Origin: Candidatus Omnitrophota bacterium
Lineage (GTDB): Bacteria > Hinthialibacterota > Hinthialibacteria > OLB16
Direction of reading: 5' to 3'
Length of the DNA: 64,000 nt
NCBI GenBank assembly: GCA_020632575.1
Contig: JACKFH010000016.1
Span: 1 to 64,000, forward strand
Within the stretch, counting starts at the first letter, position 1; the number at the start of each line of letters is the position of its first letter. The position numbers and the translations under genes were made by a program. This document shows positions 17,701-28,600 of the stretch, one piece after another. The notes beneath the pieces are model-generated. The model was not told where the DNA came from. It made no database searches and was given only the letters and a program-made list of their open reading frames with translations.

Positions 17701-20700
17701 AAACGGAGGCTGGAATCTCTCCCGGAGCGCCGACCAAGATCTCCGGCTTTCCATCGCCATTGGTGTCAGGAACCGAGGCGATCGATTCGCCAAACCTCCC
17801 ATCCTCTTGGCTTTTTGGAGATCGGATCGTCCGGAGCGGATGCTTGGAAATGGGATCGTAAACATAAACCAGTCCGCTTGACCGCTGGCCATGGGAGTCG
17901 GTTGCTTTTGGAACCCCTATCAGAAGTTCCGATTGTCCGTTGCCGTTCAAATCGCTTATTTCAGCAAGAGTCTGGGCGAAGCCCTCCTGTTCCTCATCCG
18001 GAGAAGACAGGAAGGCCATGTCTTCTCGGATCCCCCCGCCACTCAACGGAATGGAAATGATGGGATGCGAGTTGTTTTCGAAATAGAGTTTCAGATCCGC
18101 GTGCTTATACCCCGTGCCCGCGGGATCGAAAATGATTTCGATGTCTCGCGTTGAGTTGGGAGGGATGGGCGAAAGGTCAGAACTTGGATCGATCATGAAA
18201 TTTTCTTTCCCGTCCCCCACTAATTCGAGAGGGGTGGCGGAAAAAGGAAGAGCCTCATTTCTCCGATTTTGGATGGTCAATGAACGGGAAGTGAATTGTG
18301 CGCCGACAAATTGATCCCCAAACGAAAGGGCTTCGGGCGAAACTGCGACAGCTTCCGAGTAAAACAGGTAGACGCGTCCCGTGTCTCCACCAAGTTCTCC
18401 CACTGCGATTTCCTCGATTCCGTCTCGGTTGAGATCGGAAATCGCGGCAGTCGAATATCCAAATTGACCCTCGGTTCTGGGAGATGGCGATGTTAACTCC
18501 TGAATCAGACTTCCGTCGGACCCGCTGAAGATGTAAAGACGGCCCGCTTCCTCCATGCCATTCCAATGGTATTCATAAGGAGCGCCGATCAAGATGTCCG
18601 GAACACCATTCCGGTCCCAATCCACCAGGGATTCCACCGTGTGCCCGAACCGACCGTTTTCTGTTGGGTTGGGGGAGGATAACGAGAAAAGGAGTTGGCC
18701 CGTTCGGCCATTGAAAACATAGGCTTTGCCGGAGTCATCCAAGCCGTCCACAGAATCTTCGCCGGGGGCCCCAACGATGGCTTCGCCGCACCCATCGCCA
18801 TCGAGGTCCGAGATTCCGGAAACGCTCCACCCGAATTGACTGTCGTTTTCCTCCTCTGGCGAACTCAATTCCCTCAATAACATCCCAGTTGAACCATCAA
18901 AAATAAAAGCGCTTCCCACGTCCTCAAAGACCGCTCCCGTTCCGAACGCCCCCGCGAGAATGTCGCCTCGCCCATCGCCACTGACATCGGGGAGTCCGGA
19001 TACGCTTGAGCCAAAATAGGCGTAATCTCCCAGATTCGGGGGAATCAGTGTCCGGAGATGGTTGCCAGTTAGACTGTTGTAAACATGGATAACCCCGCTT
19101 CTCTTCGCAAAACGTGTTGCCGACTCCACCGGGGAGCCGATCAGAATATCCTCAAAACCATCGCCATCCAGATCGGGGCAAGAAGAAACGGATTTGCCAA
19201 AATCTTCCAGACTTCCGCAACACCATGTTAGCAAAAGTGAATCTAGCTCTCGAACGATTTCAAGGCTCGAGCCATCGAGTACGTAGGCGGCATGCGGGAG
19301 GTGAGAATCGCTTTCGGGAGCGCGGACTATGATTTCTCCGAGCCCATCTCCGGTCAGATCCTCAATGCCATCCAAGGCCGCGCCGAAATGCCCATGAGGC
19401 CAGGATTGGGGGCTGGTCCTTGAGGCCAACTGCGTTCCCGACGCGGCGTCGAAGATCGCGACCCTGCCCTCGAACCGCTCGCCAACGCTGGGATTGCCCA
19501 CGGCGACTCTTGGATGGACCGCGGAGGATGCGGCTGAGACGACTGCAATGGAGTATCCGAAGTAGTCGGATTCCTCGACAACTTCTCTTTCCATGATCAG
19601 TATGGAGGGATCGAACCAAGAACCATTCAATCGAGTTCGTTTAATCGATCGATAGGCTCCCCCCAGGGTTACCGTAAAAACCGCTTCCTTCGCTCCAATC
19701 GACGTTGGTTCGAATTCGATTTCGAACTCTCGTGACTCGGTGGGCATGAGCGGTTCCGTACTAGGTGAACCGATAACCCTGAAGGCGTTTGGATTTTCCC
19801 CCTCTATTTGGAATGGCGCGCCATTGAATCTAATGGGCGCTGTGTCTTGGTTGGTAAGCGAGACCCGCAAGGTGTGAGGCGGGCCCTCGTGAAGATTGTG
19901 TGCGCCAAAGTCATGGTGCGTGGGTTCGTACTCCGCTTGGATTGAGAGGTACAAATGGACTCTCCCAGATACCAAACCGCCCTCGGGTTCTCCGACCACC
20001 ACTTCCCCCAATCCATCGCCATCGGTGTCCGGAACCCCATCGATCACCGCTCCGAAACTTGGATTGCTAAACTGGTTAAAGAAAATGGAATGGACTTCCC
20101 TGGTATCGGAATCAAACACATAGACGCTTCCTCCGAAAGCAGAGTATTGACCGGCCCGGTCATCTCCACTAATCGCGAAATCATCGATTCCATCGCCGGT
20201 CATATCAGGGGTTTGAGAGACAGTGTAACCGAACAGTCCGTTCTCCCTCGGATAGGGCGAAACGATTTCATTAAGAACCTCTCCCCCCGAACCGCTAAAG
20301 AGATACGCCCGTCCCGCCAGTTCGAGTTCTTCTGGGCCCAATTCACAACAGGCGCCGACAACAAAATCTCCCCGGTCGTCGGAATTCACATCGGCGAGGC
20401 CAGACACCGAATTTCCGAATTCACCATTTGAGGTTGGGTTGGGCGATTCGAGACGGCGCAGATGCTGACCGGTCGCGCCATCGAAAACATGAACAGCTCC
20501 CCAAACCAGATCACCGGCCAGGGGCTCTCCAACCAGAATATCCCATTTCCGATCGCCGTTCACATCCGGGACTTCGGATAGAGAAAATCCAAACGCTTTA
20601 TTAGGCGCTGGAGCGTCCGACTCCAATTCCCAAATAACGTCCCCCGTGGCTCCATCCATCACATATGCACGGCCGATGACGTTGTACTCGGTAAACCTCG

Positions 20701-21229
20701 ACCCGGGCGCCCCGGCCAGGATTTCTCCGGAACCATTCATGTTCAGGTCGGGAATGGAACCGAGATAGCCTCCAAATCCATCCTCCCCTTCATTCGTCGG
20801 AGGATCGATTGTAAGTAGCGGATCTCCGGTCGCGCCACTGAAAACAAACACCTTCCGCATGGACTCCGAGCCGATTGCAAGATCCAGAATCGAATCCCCA
20901 TTTACATCCGGAACACCGGCCACAGAGACGCCAAACTCCCCATCCTCAATTTGATCTGGCGATTCGATGATTCGGATCACTTGCTGACTCGAGCCATCCA
21001 TGAGATACACTCTCCCGACCGAGTCCTTGCCGCCTACTGATTCGTAAGGTGCACCGATCATTAAGTCGCCGCTGCCGTTCCCATTCATATCGGGCAGTCC
21101 TGCAACAATGCTTCCAAAGCCTCCGTCCGGCGAGGGCGCGGGGGAAGTGAAATCGATTACTTGAGCGAAACAATTAAAGGGGAGAATGAGGAGTGAAGCC
21201 CTCAATGCCAACCAGAAGCCTTGATCCAT
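14732..21229 (-). CDS. Giant exported protein with four FG-GAP propellers and four ASH/Hydin domains
   Basis: The 2165-aa protein has a signal peptide (ALRASLLILPFNCFAQ). I chose ATG 21229 because GGAGG lies 8 bases upstream; the frame extends five codons further to a TTG. Four modules alternate. Each holds seven FG-GAP-type blades with calcium-loop phrases such as DVNGDGYGDIVV or DLDGDGRGEIVVGAP (about 25-425, 540-955, 1065-1470, 1595-1985). Each is followed by an Ig-like ASPM/SPD-2/Hydin domain (about 430-535, 960-1060, 1471-1590, 1990-2110). The C-terminus (VDAEDLLELIREW) resembles half of a dockerin-like segment. FG-GAP propellers, known from integrin alpha chains, usually bind ligands or calcium at the cell surface. 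Function is unknown; adhesion or scaffold is inference. Confidence 0.88.
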   Translation of the reverse strand: MDQGFWLALRASLLILPFNCFAQVIDFTSPAPSPDGGFGSIVAGLPDMNGNGSGDLMIGAPYESVGGKDSVGRVYLMDGSSQQVIRIIESPDQIEDGEFGVSVAGVPDVNGDSILDLAIGSESMRKVFVFSGATGDPLLTIDPPTNEGEDGFGGYLGSIPDLNMNGSGEILAGAPGSRFTEYNVIGRAYVMDGATGDVIWELESDAPAPNKAFGFSLSEVPDVNGDRKWDILVGEPLAGDLVWGAVHVFDGATGQHLRRLESPNPTSNGEFGNSVSGLADVNSDDRGDFVVGACCELGPEELELAGRAYLFSGSGGEVLNEIVSPYPRENGLFGYTVSQTPDMTGDGIDDFAISGDDRAGQYSAFGGSVYVFDSDTREVHSIFFNQFSNPSFGAVIDGVPDTDGDGLGEVVVGEPEGGLVSGRVHLYLSIQAEYEPTHHDFGAHNLHEGPPHTLRVSLTNQDTAPIRFNGAPFQIEGENPNAFRVIGSPSTEPLMPTESREFEIEFEPTSIGAKEAVFTVTLGGAYRSIKRTRLNGSWFDPSILIMEREVVEESDYFGYSIAVVSAASSAVHPRVAVGNPSVGERFEGRVAIFDAASGTQLASRTSPQSWPHGHFGAALDGIEDLTGDGLGEIIVRAPESDSHLPHAAYVLDGSSLEIVRELDSLLLTWCCGSLEDFGKSVSSCPDLDGDGFEDILIGSPVESATRFAKRSGVIHVYNSLTGNHLRTLIPPNLGDYAYFGSSVSGLPDVSGDGRGDILAGAFGTGAVFEDVGSAFIFDGSTGMLLRELSSPEEENDSQFGWSVSGISDLDGDGCGEAIVGAPGEDSVDGLDDSGKAYVFNGRTGQLLFSLSSPNPTENGRFGHTVESLVDWDRNGVPDILIGAPYEYHWNGMEEAGRLYIFSGSDGSLIQELTSPSPRTEGQFGYSTAAISDLNRDGIEEIAVGELGGDTGRVYLFYSEAVAVSPEALSFGDQFVGAQFTSRSLTIQNRRNEALPFSATPLELVGDGKENFMIDPSSDLSPIPPNSTRDIEIIFDPAGTGYKHADLKLYFENNSHPIISIPLSGGGIREDMAFLSSPDEEQEGFAQTLAEISDLNGNGQSELLIGVPKATDSHGQRSSGLVYVYDPISKHPLRTIRSPKSQEDGRFGESIASVPDTNGDGKPEILVGAPGEIPASVSNQSGMAHVFDGETGDHLHSFALPEDFHYFTGYGKSVSGVPDVNGDGYGDIVVAGPKEVVFVFDGATGSRLFPLSPPANEYGKSFGNIVIGIQDLNGNGSGDIIVASEANPSAGDFDPSKARVYIYDGSTAEVISTLLPPPGNPQTFASTLALVPDTNGDGVEEIISGQFLYDPTNGELIRTMKTRGAIGFPLKPTMVAGLSDVTGDGRGDILIGMSDQRYTKLDFGIAFLFDGVSGQFLRAFISPNAENGDQFGFSLTGLDDLNADGLGEICIGAPGQLSNSGVTPSGKCYLYYSPHRIGSPLSYEPTLVEFDDCNVEKEESSSAVLTVRNLGSLTVHFFPEETRITGTNSSDFSIPPNTDFSPLGSGETREIQIRFKPTSFGEKRAELIVSTDSAQGAIPKITLLGSASMTDRQLFLSTDFSNGKQFGRALALLHDIDGNGFREIAIGAPAERLGPFLNIGGRVHILDSKTGKRIAVLLPIDGAIGGEFGRSIASIPDLTGDRIPDIAVGAPLINHDLSHRWAGSVYVYDGKNLKPIYILSSPNIQEGGLFGADIAGTRDLDGDGRGEIVVGAPYERNATGGSTYGNIYVFSGKMGSQIKTLGFPGPGTLGYYGSGFTILDDINHSGVDEIAFIGYRFETEEGFTSPLFVQDIGTRGLINTIPSEWDTPSSSAGELSTLPDLNGNGRDEIAIRSPAWKIDGREYAGRVLIYDGDTFQLIHEIHSPKPESYEWFGENLCGLPDVTGNGVPDLAVLAGLDTDIRTIFFFEGETGEYLTQIEEDGIRTIRGIPDINGDDLGEILFSVDTTEQVVRYSPFLAPNIHVSPTTLNFGFSKVGVPSQPQPIRVANFGPLSLSFDPPRFLSLPAGFEIIQKGGKVPVEGHREKLDQGEFANFLITFDADSPGPKLANLQVASNDPDEPLSEIALTGYGVDPNVTEGDKVDAEDLLELIREWKSKELNRRLKETRERDSVGREILLFQEFWQVSIQ

Positions 21230-21651
21230 GGATGAAACCTCCAAATAGAGGCGCTACCGGACGGTAATTGAACCAATTCATTGGAGATAATATCTTCTAT
21301 TTCGTATATTGTCAATATTGTGCTTAGATTTAGACAGTATAATGCTCGTAGGAAATATCGAAACATTTCTGTGGCATTCTCCAACCATATTGGACTGACC
21401 GTCTTTAGGAAGTGGGAAGCCCTGAAGAAGCCGAGATGGTGCGGGACAATGTCACGAGCTAGCTCAACAGAATCTTGTCGGGTTGGATGAAGCAATGGCG
21501 ATGTTTGGGCATCACGGCCGTTGGGTCGAGTGGTAAAAAGAGCGGGAAGACTAGGGTTAAGTTTTCCCCATTTCGGGTTTTAAGAATTGGCACAAAGCGA
21601 GTCACTCCGACCTTTTGAAGATCCGCTTGACTCCCCTCTTCCTCTCTCGAA
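21230..21651. other. Intergenic stretch with no supported gene
   Basis: The gap separates the FG-GAP gene from the dockerin-end gene, both on the minus strand, and should contain the FG-GAP promoter. The part around 21270-21370 is AT-rich. A 97-codon frame crossing it (21202-21495, minus) shows no known motif and runs into the real FG-GAP start. I see no RNA gene. Confidence 0.5.
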
Positions 21652-22608
21652 TTAATTCTTGATTGAATTTAATAGTTTCAAGAGATCCGGGTGGTTGATG
21701 ACATTGTCCCGGTTAAGGTCGGTTTGCGGTTTGGGAATGCTGGGCGAACTGTAATACCAACTCAGCAACAGCAAATACAGGTCATTGTGGTCGATGACCC
21801 CATTGCTATCCAAGTCGGGGTCGGGGGATCCGGTCAGCACCGACCTGCCGAGAAGATTTCGATCCGCGTCTCCACCGCCGGTGCGAACCTGGAAGACATC
21901 CTCGATCGACGGGCTGCTGGTGGATGGTTGGAATCTGACCGGGACGACAAGGGTTTCTCCCGCTCCAAGGTTGACTGCCACTTCGATGACGGGAACGCCC
22001 CCCTCGATTAGATCGTAATCGCCGGAATTCTGCAGCCGGGCTGTTCCTGTAAAGGCTTCGGTGCCGACATTGTAGATCTCGAACGATTTCTCGGCTTGCC
22101 CGCCGAGCTGGACAAAACCGAAATTGATCGAGGGAGAAACGGAAACTTGAGGACCCGTGGGGCTGACCAAGATCGATAGTGGGCCAATCAGATCTAATCG
22201 CATGGGCTCATAGGGCTCGTTCAGCAATTTCACTTCGCTGTTCGCTTTGGCATTGACCGGGGCCCCATTGTAGAACGCGGTGAGGTTGTAGGTTTTGGAA
22301 TTCCCGAACTCGAGCGTGGCGACCGTGTCCGAGACTGGACCCCTTTCAAGGGGGATGATCGCGAAGAATGTGATGTCCGAGGCAAAGGCTCCAACAAAGG
22401 CTTCCACCTGGACTGTGTCTCCGCCCCCCACGGGGGTGAAATCGAATCGAAGCGAACCGCTCGAGACCGGGAGTCCGGAAGTCGTTTGTAATTCTCCGAG
22501 AATGATGATTGGAGGTTCGGGAAGGCCGGCCCACGAACCGGTCGTTCCGAAGCAAAGAACGATCCCGATAAGCATGATTTTCAGCGAGCCCCTTTTCTTT
22601 CGATCCAT
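21652..22608 (-). CDS. Exported ASH-domain protein with dockerin-like C-terminus
   Basis: The 318-aa product has a signal peptide (IMLIGIVLCFGTTGSWA). A beta-rich region is followed by a choice-of-anchor/ASH-like domain (SPSINFGFVQLGGQAEKSF) and a C-terminal tandem of two dockerin-type calcium loops (DLDSNGVIDHNDLYLLLLSW and DLNRDNVINHPDLLKLL). I chose ATG 22608 because AAGGA lies 7-8 bases upstream; ATGs at 22614, 22635 and 22671 are in frame, the last overlapping the stop of the giant gene upstream. It is therefore likely the third gene of the operon. The dockerin-like end may be a sorting or docking signal; no cohesin is visible in the window. Confidence 0.8.
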   Translation of the reverse strand: MDRKKRGSLKIMLIGIVLCFGTTGSWAGLPEPPIIILGELQTTSGLPVSSGSLRFDFTPVGGGDTVQVEAFVGAFASDITFFAIIPLERGPVSDTVATLEFGNSKTYNLTAFYNGAPVNAKANSEVKLLNEPYEPMRLDLIGPLSILVSPTGPQVSVSPSINFGFVQLGGQAEKSFEIYNVGTEAFTGTARLQNSGDYDLIEGGVPVIEVAVNLGAGETLVVPVRFQPSTSSPSIEDVFQVRTGGGDADRNLLGRSVLTGSPDPDLDSNGVIDHNDLYLLLLSWYYSSPSIPKPQTDLNRDNVINHPDLLKLLNSIKN

Positions 22609-22667
22609 TTCCATTTCCTTTCGTCTCTCGTCCATCATTCCGTGCAAGTTTGTCTTTCGGATATTCA

Positions 22668-25600
22668 TCATTCTGTCGCTTTCCCCGAGGTGTAGGCATA
22701 GGTTTGGAAGAAAATCAAAATGTCTTTGATCCCCTCGCCGGGAGCCCCACTCCCATAAATGAAGCGATCGAGACCCTGGTCGGGATTCGAAACCAAGTTG
22801 CTGCCCGGAATGATGAGCAACCACCTTGTGTTCCAGACCGATCGACCGATCAGGCGATTGTCGGAGACCACTTCGTTCTGGTTGAAGGAGCCCCCATCAT
22901 GGTAGGCGCGGAAATCTCCAAAGCGGCGCGGTCGCCCAAAATCGGATTGACCTCCAAAGTTGTCTAGAGAAGGCAACCAATCGCGATTCCCCATCAGGGA
23001 GAGCGAGTTGAGCGGGAATGGGACCGGTATCACTTGGTCGTTGATTAACCACTCACGAGGCTCCCCGATCTCCACAGTGGGAACTCGAAGGACATCGGCT
23101 CCGGCCGGGACAAGAAACACCCTCGGGGTCTGGGTGAGTCCATTGGCTGTCGCGGTGCTGTTGTAATTGTTGAACCAGACTCCGACCGATCGGATCTTGG
23201 TCGCGAAATTGGAAGTTGAATAATTGCTATCTCCACCGGAAAGGGGCCATCCGAAAAAGTTCAATCCATTTTGGATTGTCGTCTCGATCGGAATCACGAT
23301 CCCTGGCTGGGGATTCGGGGAGTTGACGATGACTCGGAGGGGATCGCAGTAGCGACGGAAATCCTCATTGCTTCGAAGGTCTTCAACCCGATGAGATTCG
23401 AGGACTTCTTGCCAAGTGAGATCGGAGGACTCGCCAGTTCCGGCGACCCGAAACAGTTCCTGTCGGAGAGAAAACCGATTGGTCTCGGTCTGCGGATTGT
23501 TGAAACCGAGCTGTCCCTCCAGGACCGCGAAGTTTTGATTCATTCGAGCAAGGATGTCGGACAAGCCCCTTCCAACTAAAGGTTCTCCATCCTGCATTTG
23601 TCCGATGGTGCGTTCCCGAATGATGCTCGAGAAGAAATTCTCCCCTGATTGGTTATCGGCTCCGAGCAGATTGGTCTCAAAATCGTAGGCCTTTGCGGCG
23701 AGATAGATGTATTGAACGGAGAGATCGAATTGAGCCCGATATTTTTGAAGGGCGTCATTGCGGAACACGCGGAACGCCATGTCCTTGTACCGGTAGTTGC
23801 TGACATCGGCCGCGGTCTGTTGACGGAACCGGGTCCGATCCTCGAGCAGGCGTTGCCCCTTCGCGATGGCGGCAAGGTAGCGACCGGAGGCCTGACGGAC
23901 ATCCTCCATCCGGCTATAAACCTCAACCTCGATATTGTTCAGATTCCGTATCTTGGCCTGCAGTTCGCTTACACGAGTGCGGGCTTCAAGATTGTTGCTC
24001 AGGAGTTGAACGTTGATTTCCGCTTGTGCGCCAACCAGATCCTTGGATTGTTCGAACCGGAGCTCGGCCAGAGAGAAAGCGTCCGAAGCGGCGGAGAATC
24101 CTTCGGCGATAACAACACCGCCCAGTTTGATCGCGGACCTCGCGACCGAAGTCAGGTCGCCACCGTTCGAGGTTCCCGCCAAGAAATTGTCGGGCAGCGC
24201 CTCGGCAATGGCATCCGCTGATTTCTCGGCAAGTCTCGCGCCCATCTGGAAGTTGAGTTGAAGAGAACGCATACCCGCGATGGCAATGTCCAAGGCCGTC
24301 TTCTCCGCGAGAGCGCCCCACTGAATCGCGATTTGCGCGCCTGTGATGTTGTAGAACGACCGAAGCAATCGGGCCGTGGACTCGATATCGTTCAGACCTT
24401 CATCGTAGTCTCCGATGCTGTTTTTCAGTTTCAGTGTCGCTTGGAGAAGGTCGCTCCGAGCCAATTGGATTTCGCCAGGCGCCTTTCGGGGCAGAGTGAA
24501 TTCGCGCGGTTTGATCAACCCATAACCGGGGACTCGATTAAATTCGACCGGCTCGCTTGGAATTGTCGTGAGGACACCGTTGGTTGGGTTCACTGTCGGG
24601 ACATTGAAGGTGACCGAAAAACGGTCGCCTTCGGGAAGGTCGAAACCAAGGACATCCTCTGAATCGACATAGGAGAAATGATAGAGATCGGGTCCGATGT
24701 AGTTGATTCCGTAAACGTCCCCGGTGACTGGGTTTCTATCCTCCGGGTAGGGATAGCCGAAGAGTTCGATCAGTCGGTTGTTGAAGTCCGCCTCACGGTC
24801 ATCGACATTGTTGTTGAATTGAACCTCTTGATCCTGGTTTCGTCGAAGGCTGTTTCCGAACTGGTTAGCGTGATTGAAAACGACGACCGCGTTATCGAGC
24901 ATTTGAACCGCCCGGTCATAGATCTGCGAAAAATGGGTTTTCCCGGCGGCAATGTCCGAGGGGCTGATATCGAAAGGCACCACATTTTTGCTCAGTCCGA
25001 GCGGGTTCAATCCGGCGTCCGCCTCATCGAGTTTGTTTTGGATTTGCTCGGCGAGATCGGGGAGTTCACGGAGTTCGGCGACCGTGGTCCGGTCCACTTG
25101 GCGAAGGGTCCCCTCATGCTCGGGGTTTTCATCCACAGCGGGCAACCTTGAATCCGCCGTTAACCAATCGAACTGCGCTCCCATGTGAGCTCGACGAGCC
25201 CACTCGGTCACCCCCCAATGTCGATCGCCAACTGGGTCCGGGTAACCCATCCATTGGAACGATGGATTCTCCTGGTATTGCTCGCGATAGGTGAGATTGA
25301 GGATCTCGACCCCGGCTTTCGCCTTGGCGGACGCCGCTCGCGCGAACTTGCGTTCGTGCGCGAAACTCACCGTGATCGGGGTTTGGTTGACCAGGACGGC
25401 CTCGCTGCGAATCGGCCAATTGAAAGACTGGTTCCGAAGGAGATCGTAATAGAATTTGATGGCGGTCAAATAGTGGCCATAGGCGTCCCCATGCCCCTGA
25501 GGGAACATGATCCGGGCGTCTTCCTCATCGATGAAACCATCGGAGTTCTTGTCGACAATGTTGTAATTGTTGCGGTAAGCCACGGCGCCATCGCCCAAGG

Positions 25601-28600
25601 TGAAATTCCAGAACAAGCGATTGAAGACTGGCGCGTTCTCGATCGAAGTGTCGCGATCGTCACGTCCACGAAGCAGGGTCATCTCTTCGAAGAGGAGGGA
25701 ATTCTCGTTGGTTGGCAGTTGGTCCTGGAAGGCGAACATCGCGCTGGCGTTTGCCATCGTGTTGATGTCGATCGCGATGGTCGGGTCGGCGGCGTCCTGG
25801 TAGGCCTCATTGCCGAGAAGCATGTAGAAGTCGGCAAGATTGCCGGCCATGAGGATCAAGGCCTGGTCGGCGGGGGGGTATTCGATTCCGAGATCCACGG
25901 TGAAACTTTTTCCGCGGAAAAGAACCGCTTGGTAGAGTTCGATCAAGCCGAGGCTGTTGAGGTGATCGGGGTTACAGGAGAAGGCGACCACATCGCTGTA
26001 GGGTTCGCCCAGCTGCTCCAGCATGCCCACATAAGTGGCCACACGAGAATCGGTGAAGTCCTTGATCCGTTGATCGAATGGGTTGATGCCTCGTTTGACA
26101 CGTTTGATCCAACCCTCGGCCAGCTGCGCGCTGGTGTATTCGCTCTCCACCACCATGCCGCAAGCCTCCGAATAGCCGCGTGTTTTAACTCGGAACCAGT
26201 TGTCGGTGAGAGTCCGAATGTTCGCTCCCTTGACCACGATTTCATTTTGCCCTTGAACCCAACCGGTCGCGTTGTTCCTGAGCGGATCGATGTAATCGCT
26301 CCATGGGTTCTGGGGATTCACCGCCGGGCTATCCGGATCGACATCATCGAAATCGTCGGGATTGTCTCCGACCGCCACCTGCCAGTAAAACTCGAGATCG
26401 CCGCAGTCGCCTCCGCAATCGCCGGTCCATCGCAAGGTGATCTGCTCATCGAATGGGCAATCCGGCGCGACCACTTGGATGCTTCCCACGTGAGGCGGAC
26501 AACCCACGCGCAGCACCTCGACCACAACCGGTTCCGAAACATCGGCTCGACCGTTGTACCCGATTACAATCCACCCGGGTACCATCGAGGGGCCGCTGGA
26601 AATGGCCAGTCCCCAATCGGAACTATCCGGAGCGGCGATATCGCCGACCCCGCTCATGCCCTCCTGTTGGCTCTCCAGGTAGAGGGCGTCGATAGCGTCG
26701 CGGAACTCCTGATGGTTCGCTTTGCTGAAGGTGTTCTTGATCAGATCGCGGTCGGCGGCCGACATGATTCCGATCAATTGTTGGGATTCAACTCCAAGGA
26801 ATTGAAGTTGCTGAGTGACCGAATCGTATTTGAGCCGAGCCTGGATGTGGGGCGGAAGCATCGCGGCTGTGGCGAGATAATCGTCCGGCAATTCATCGAG
26901 CGTGACCATCGAGGGTTTCCAGGGGAAGATCAGAACCGCGCCCGCTTCGTTGTAGAGGACCTCCGCGAGCTTGAACCCGCTTCGATCGCGAGTCTGTCCA
27001 ATGTCCAAAGTCGTGTAGACATCGGGACCGGAGAGCGGCGGATTGAGAACAGGATCGGAGGGAATCGTCGGCCAACCCACATGGTAGGAGACATCAATGG
27101 GATCCCCGGTTCCATCGTCGAGCCAAGGCATGCACCCTTCCCCTCGCCAGTTCTCGTAGAATTCGGTGAGAAGTTCGAGGGTCCCGTCCATTCCATCTCC
27201 GCCTCGCGAGAACCAGAGATTTCCTCGGCGGTCGTTCCAGACATACTCCTTGGTGGGCATGCTGACCACAGTGTTTTCGGGGCAGTAGCTCAGGGCGAGC
27301 CCCAGGGGGGACGGGGGGATGACGACCTGTCCGACCTGACGCGGGTAATCGAAAGTGCAGGGTCCATTGGTTTGATCGTCGCAGGGGCATCCGGGAATGT
27401 TGCTTCCCGATGCCGCCTCACGGGTGACTCGGACCACATCGAATTCCCATTCGCCCCCCTGATCTTGGTCTTGGTACCGCACCAAAACATACGGATCGGA
27501 TGCGCCTGTGGGGTTGATGGGCGAATTCAAATCGTCCCGTGCGGCCAGGATGGTGTCCCCGGGATTCGTGTTCCAGATGGCGTGTTCCTCGTTCGGATTA
27601 TACCCCGGGAGGCTGGGATTCTCTTGCTCGTAGATGGTCGGGTTCACGTACTTCGTCGGGGAGAAAGGCCCGGACCCCTCCTGATTGGCGATGATAATGC
27701 AGCGGTCGGGAGTTGTTGGCCAATCGCAATCGTAGACAACCGGACGAACCGGCCAGCAGACATCGGTCGGGTTTCCTTGTCGCGAAAGCCCCATCTCGTA
27801 CCACCACATTTCGATCTGTCCGCGGTTAATCGGGAAAACCCGTCCCGTCTTGGTTTCGGAATCATAAACCTCACCCATGGGGTCGTAGTTCGCGGCCTCG
27901 CCATCGAACAGATAACCATCGTTGCAGGTTGAGTCATGTGTGGCGTCTGTGATCACCTCGCCGACATCCCAAGGAACCTGGACCTGATGTTTGGAATGGT
28001 CCTCCGTCAACACCACGTCGAAGTTCGTAGTCTCGCCAACCCCCTTGGTGTTGCCGTCGGTGTACCGGACCACCGAAAGCCCCTCCGAGGTGGTGGTGAA
28101 GAGTCCCGCGTTCATGATTGCGTGCGTAGGGGGATCCTGGTAGGCGATCTGGACAAGCGAGTGGGAAGTCATGTCCACCGCGGGCGCTTCAGGGCCACGA
28201 ACATTGAGCTGAGGATCCGAGGGCCACACAGCGGTGTAACGCGACAATTCACAGTACCAGCAGACCTCGGCGATATCGGCGTTTCCTTCCACACCTTGGC
28301 CCGGTTTCGGCCAATAGATCTCGATATCGCTTGAATTGACAGTTGGCCGGATGCCAAAAACATGCGACTGAGTCGGCCCGGCGTTCACCTGCTGATAGAC
28401 ATAAGCGGTTCCGCCCAATAACCCTCGGGTGACTTGCGGCTTGCACCCGTTGTCAATGAGAGTGGAATCGATGGGAAGAATCCGGTCTCCGACAATCGTT
28501 TCACGGATATTCGGCGTGTTCGCCTTGACCGCCACGGATTCGAATGCGAGCGGTCTCCCCGGATCCGGTTGGTCGGATCGGACCCGATACTCCAGAACGA

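Noticed and set aside
25185..27932. Long plus-strand open frame (915 codons) antisense to the giant gene
   Set aside because: It is a shadow of the minus-strand giant gene: no family motif, no ribosome binding site, and the codon pattern follows the opposite strand.
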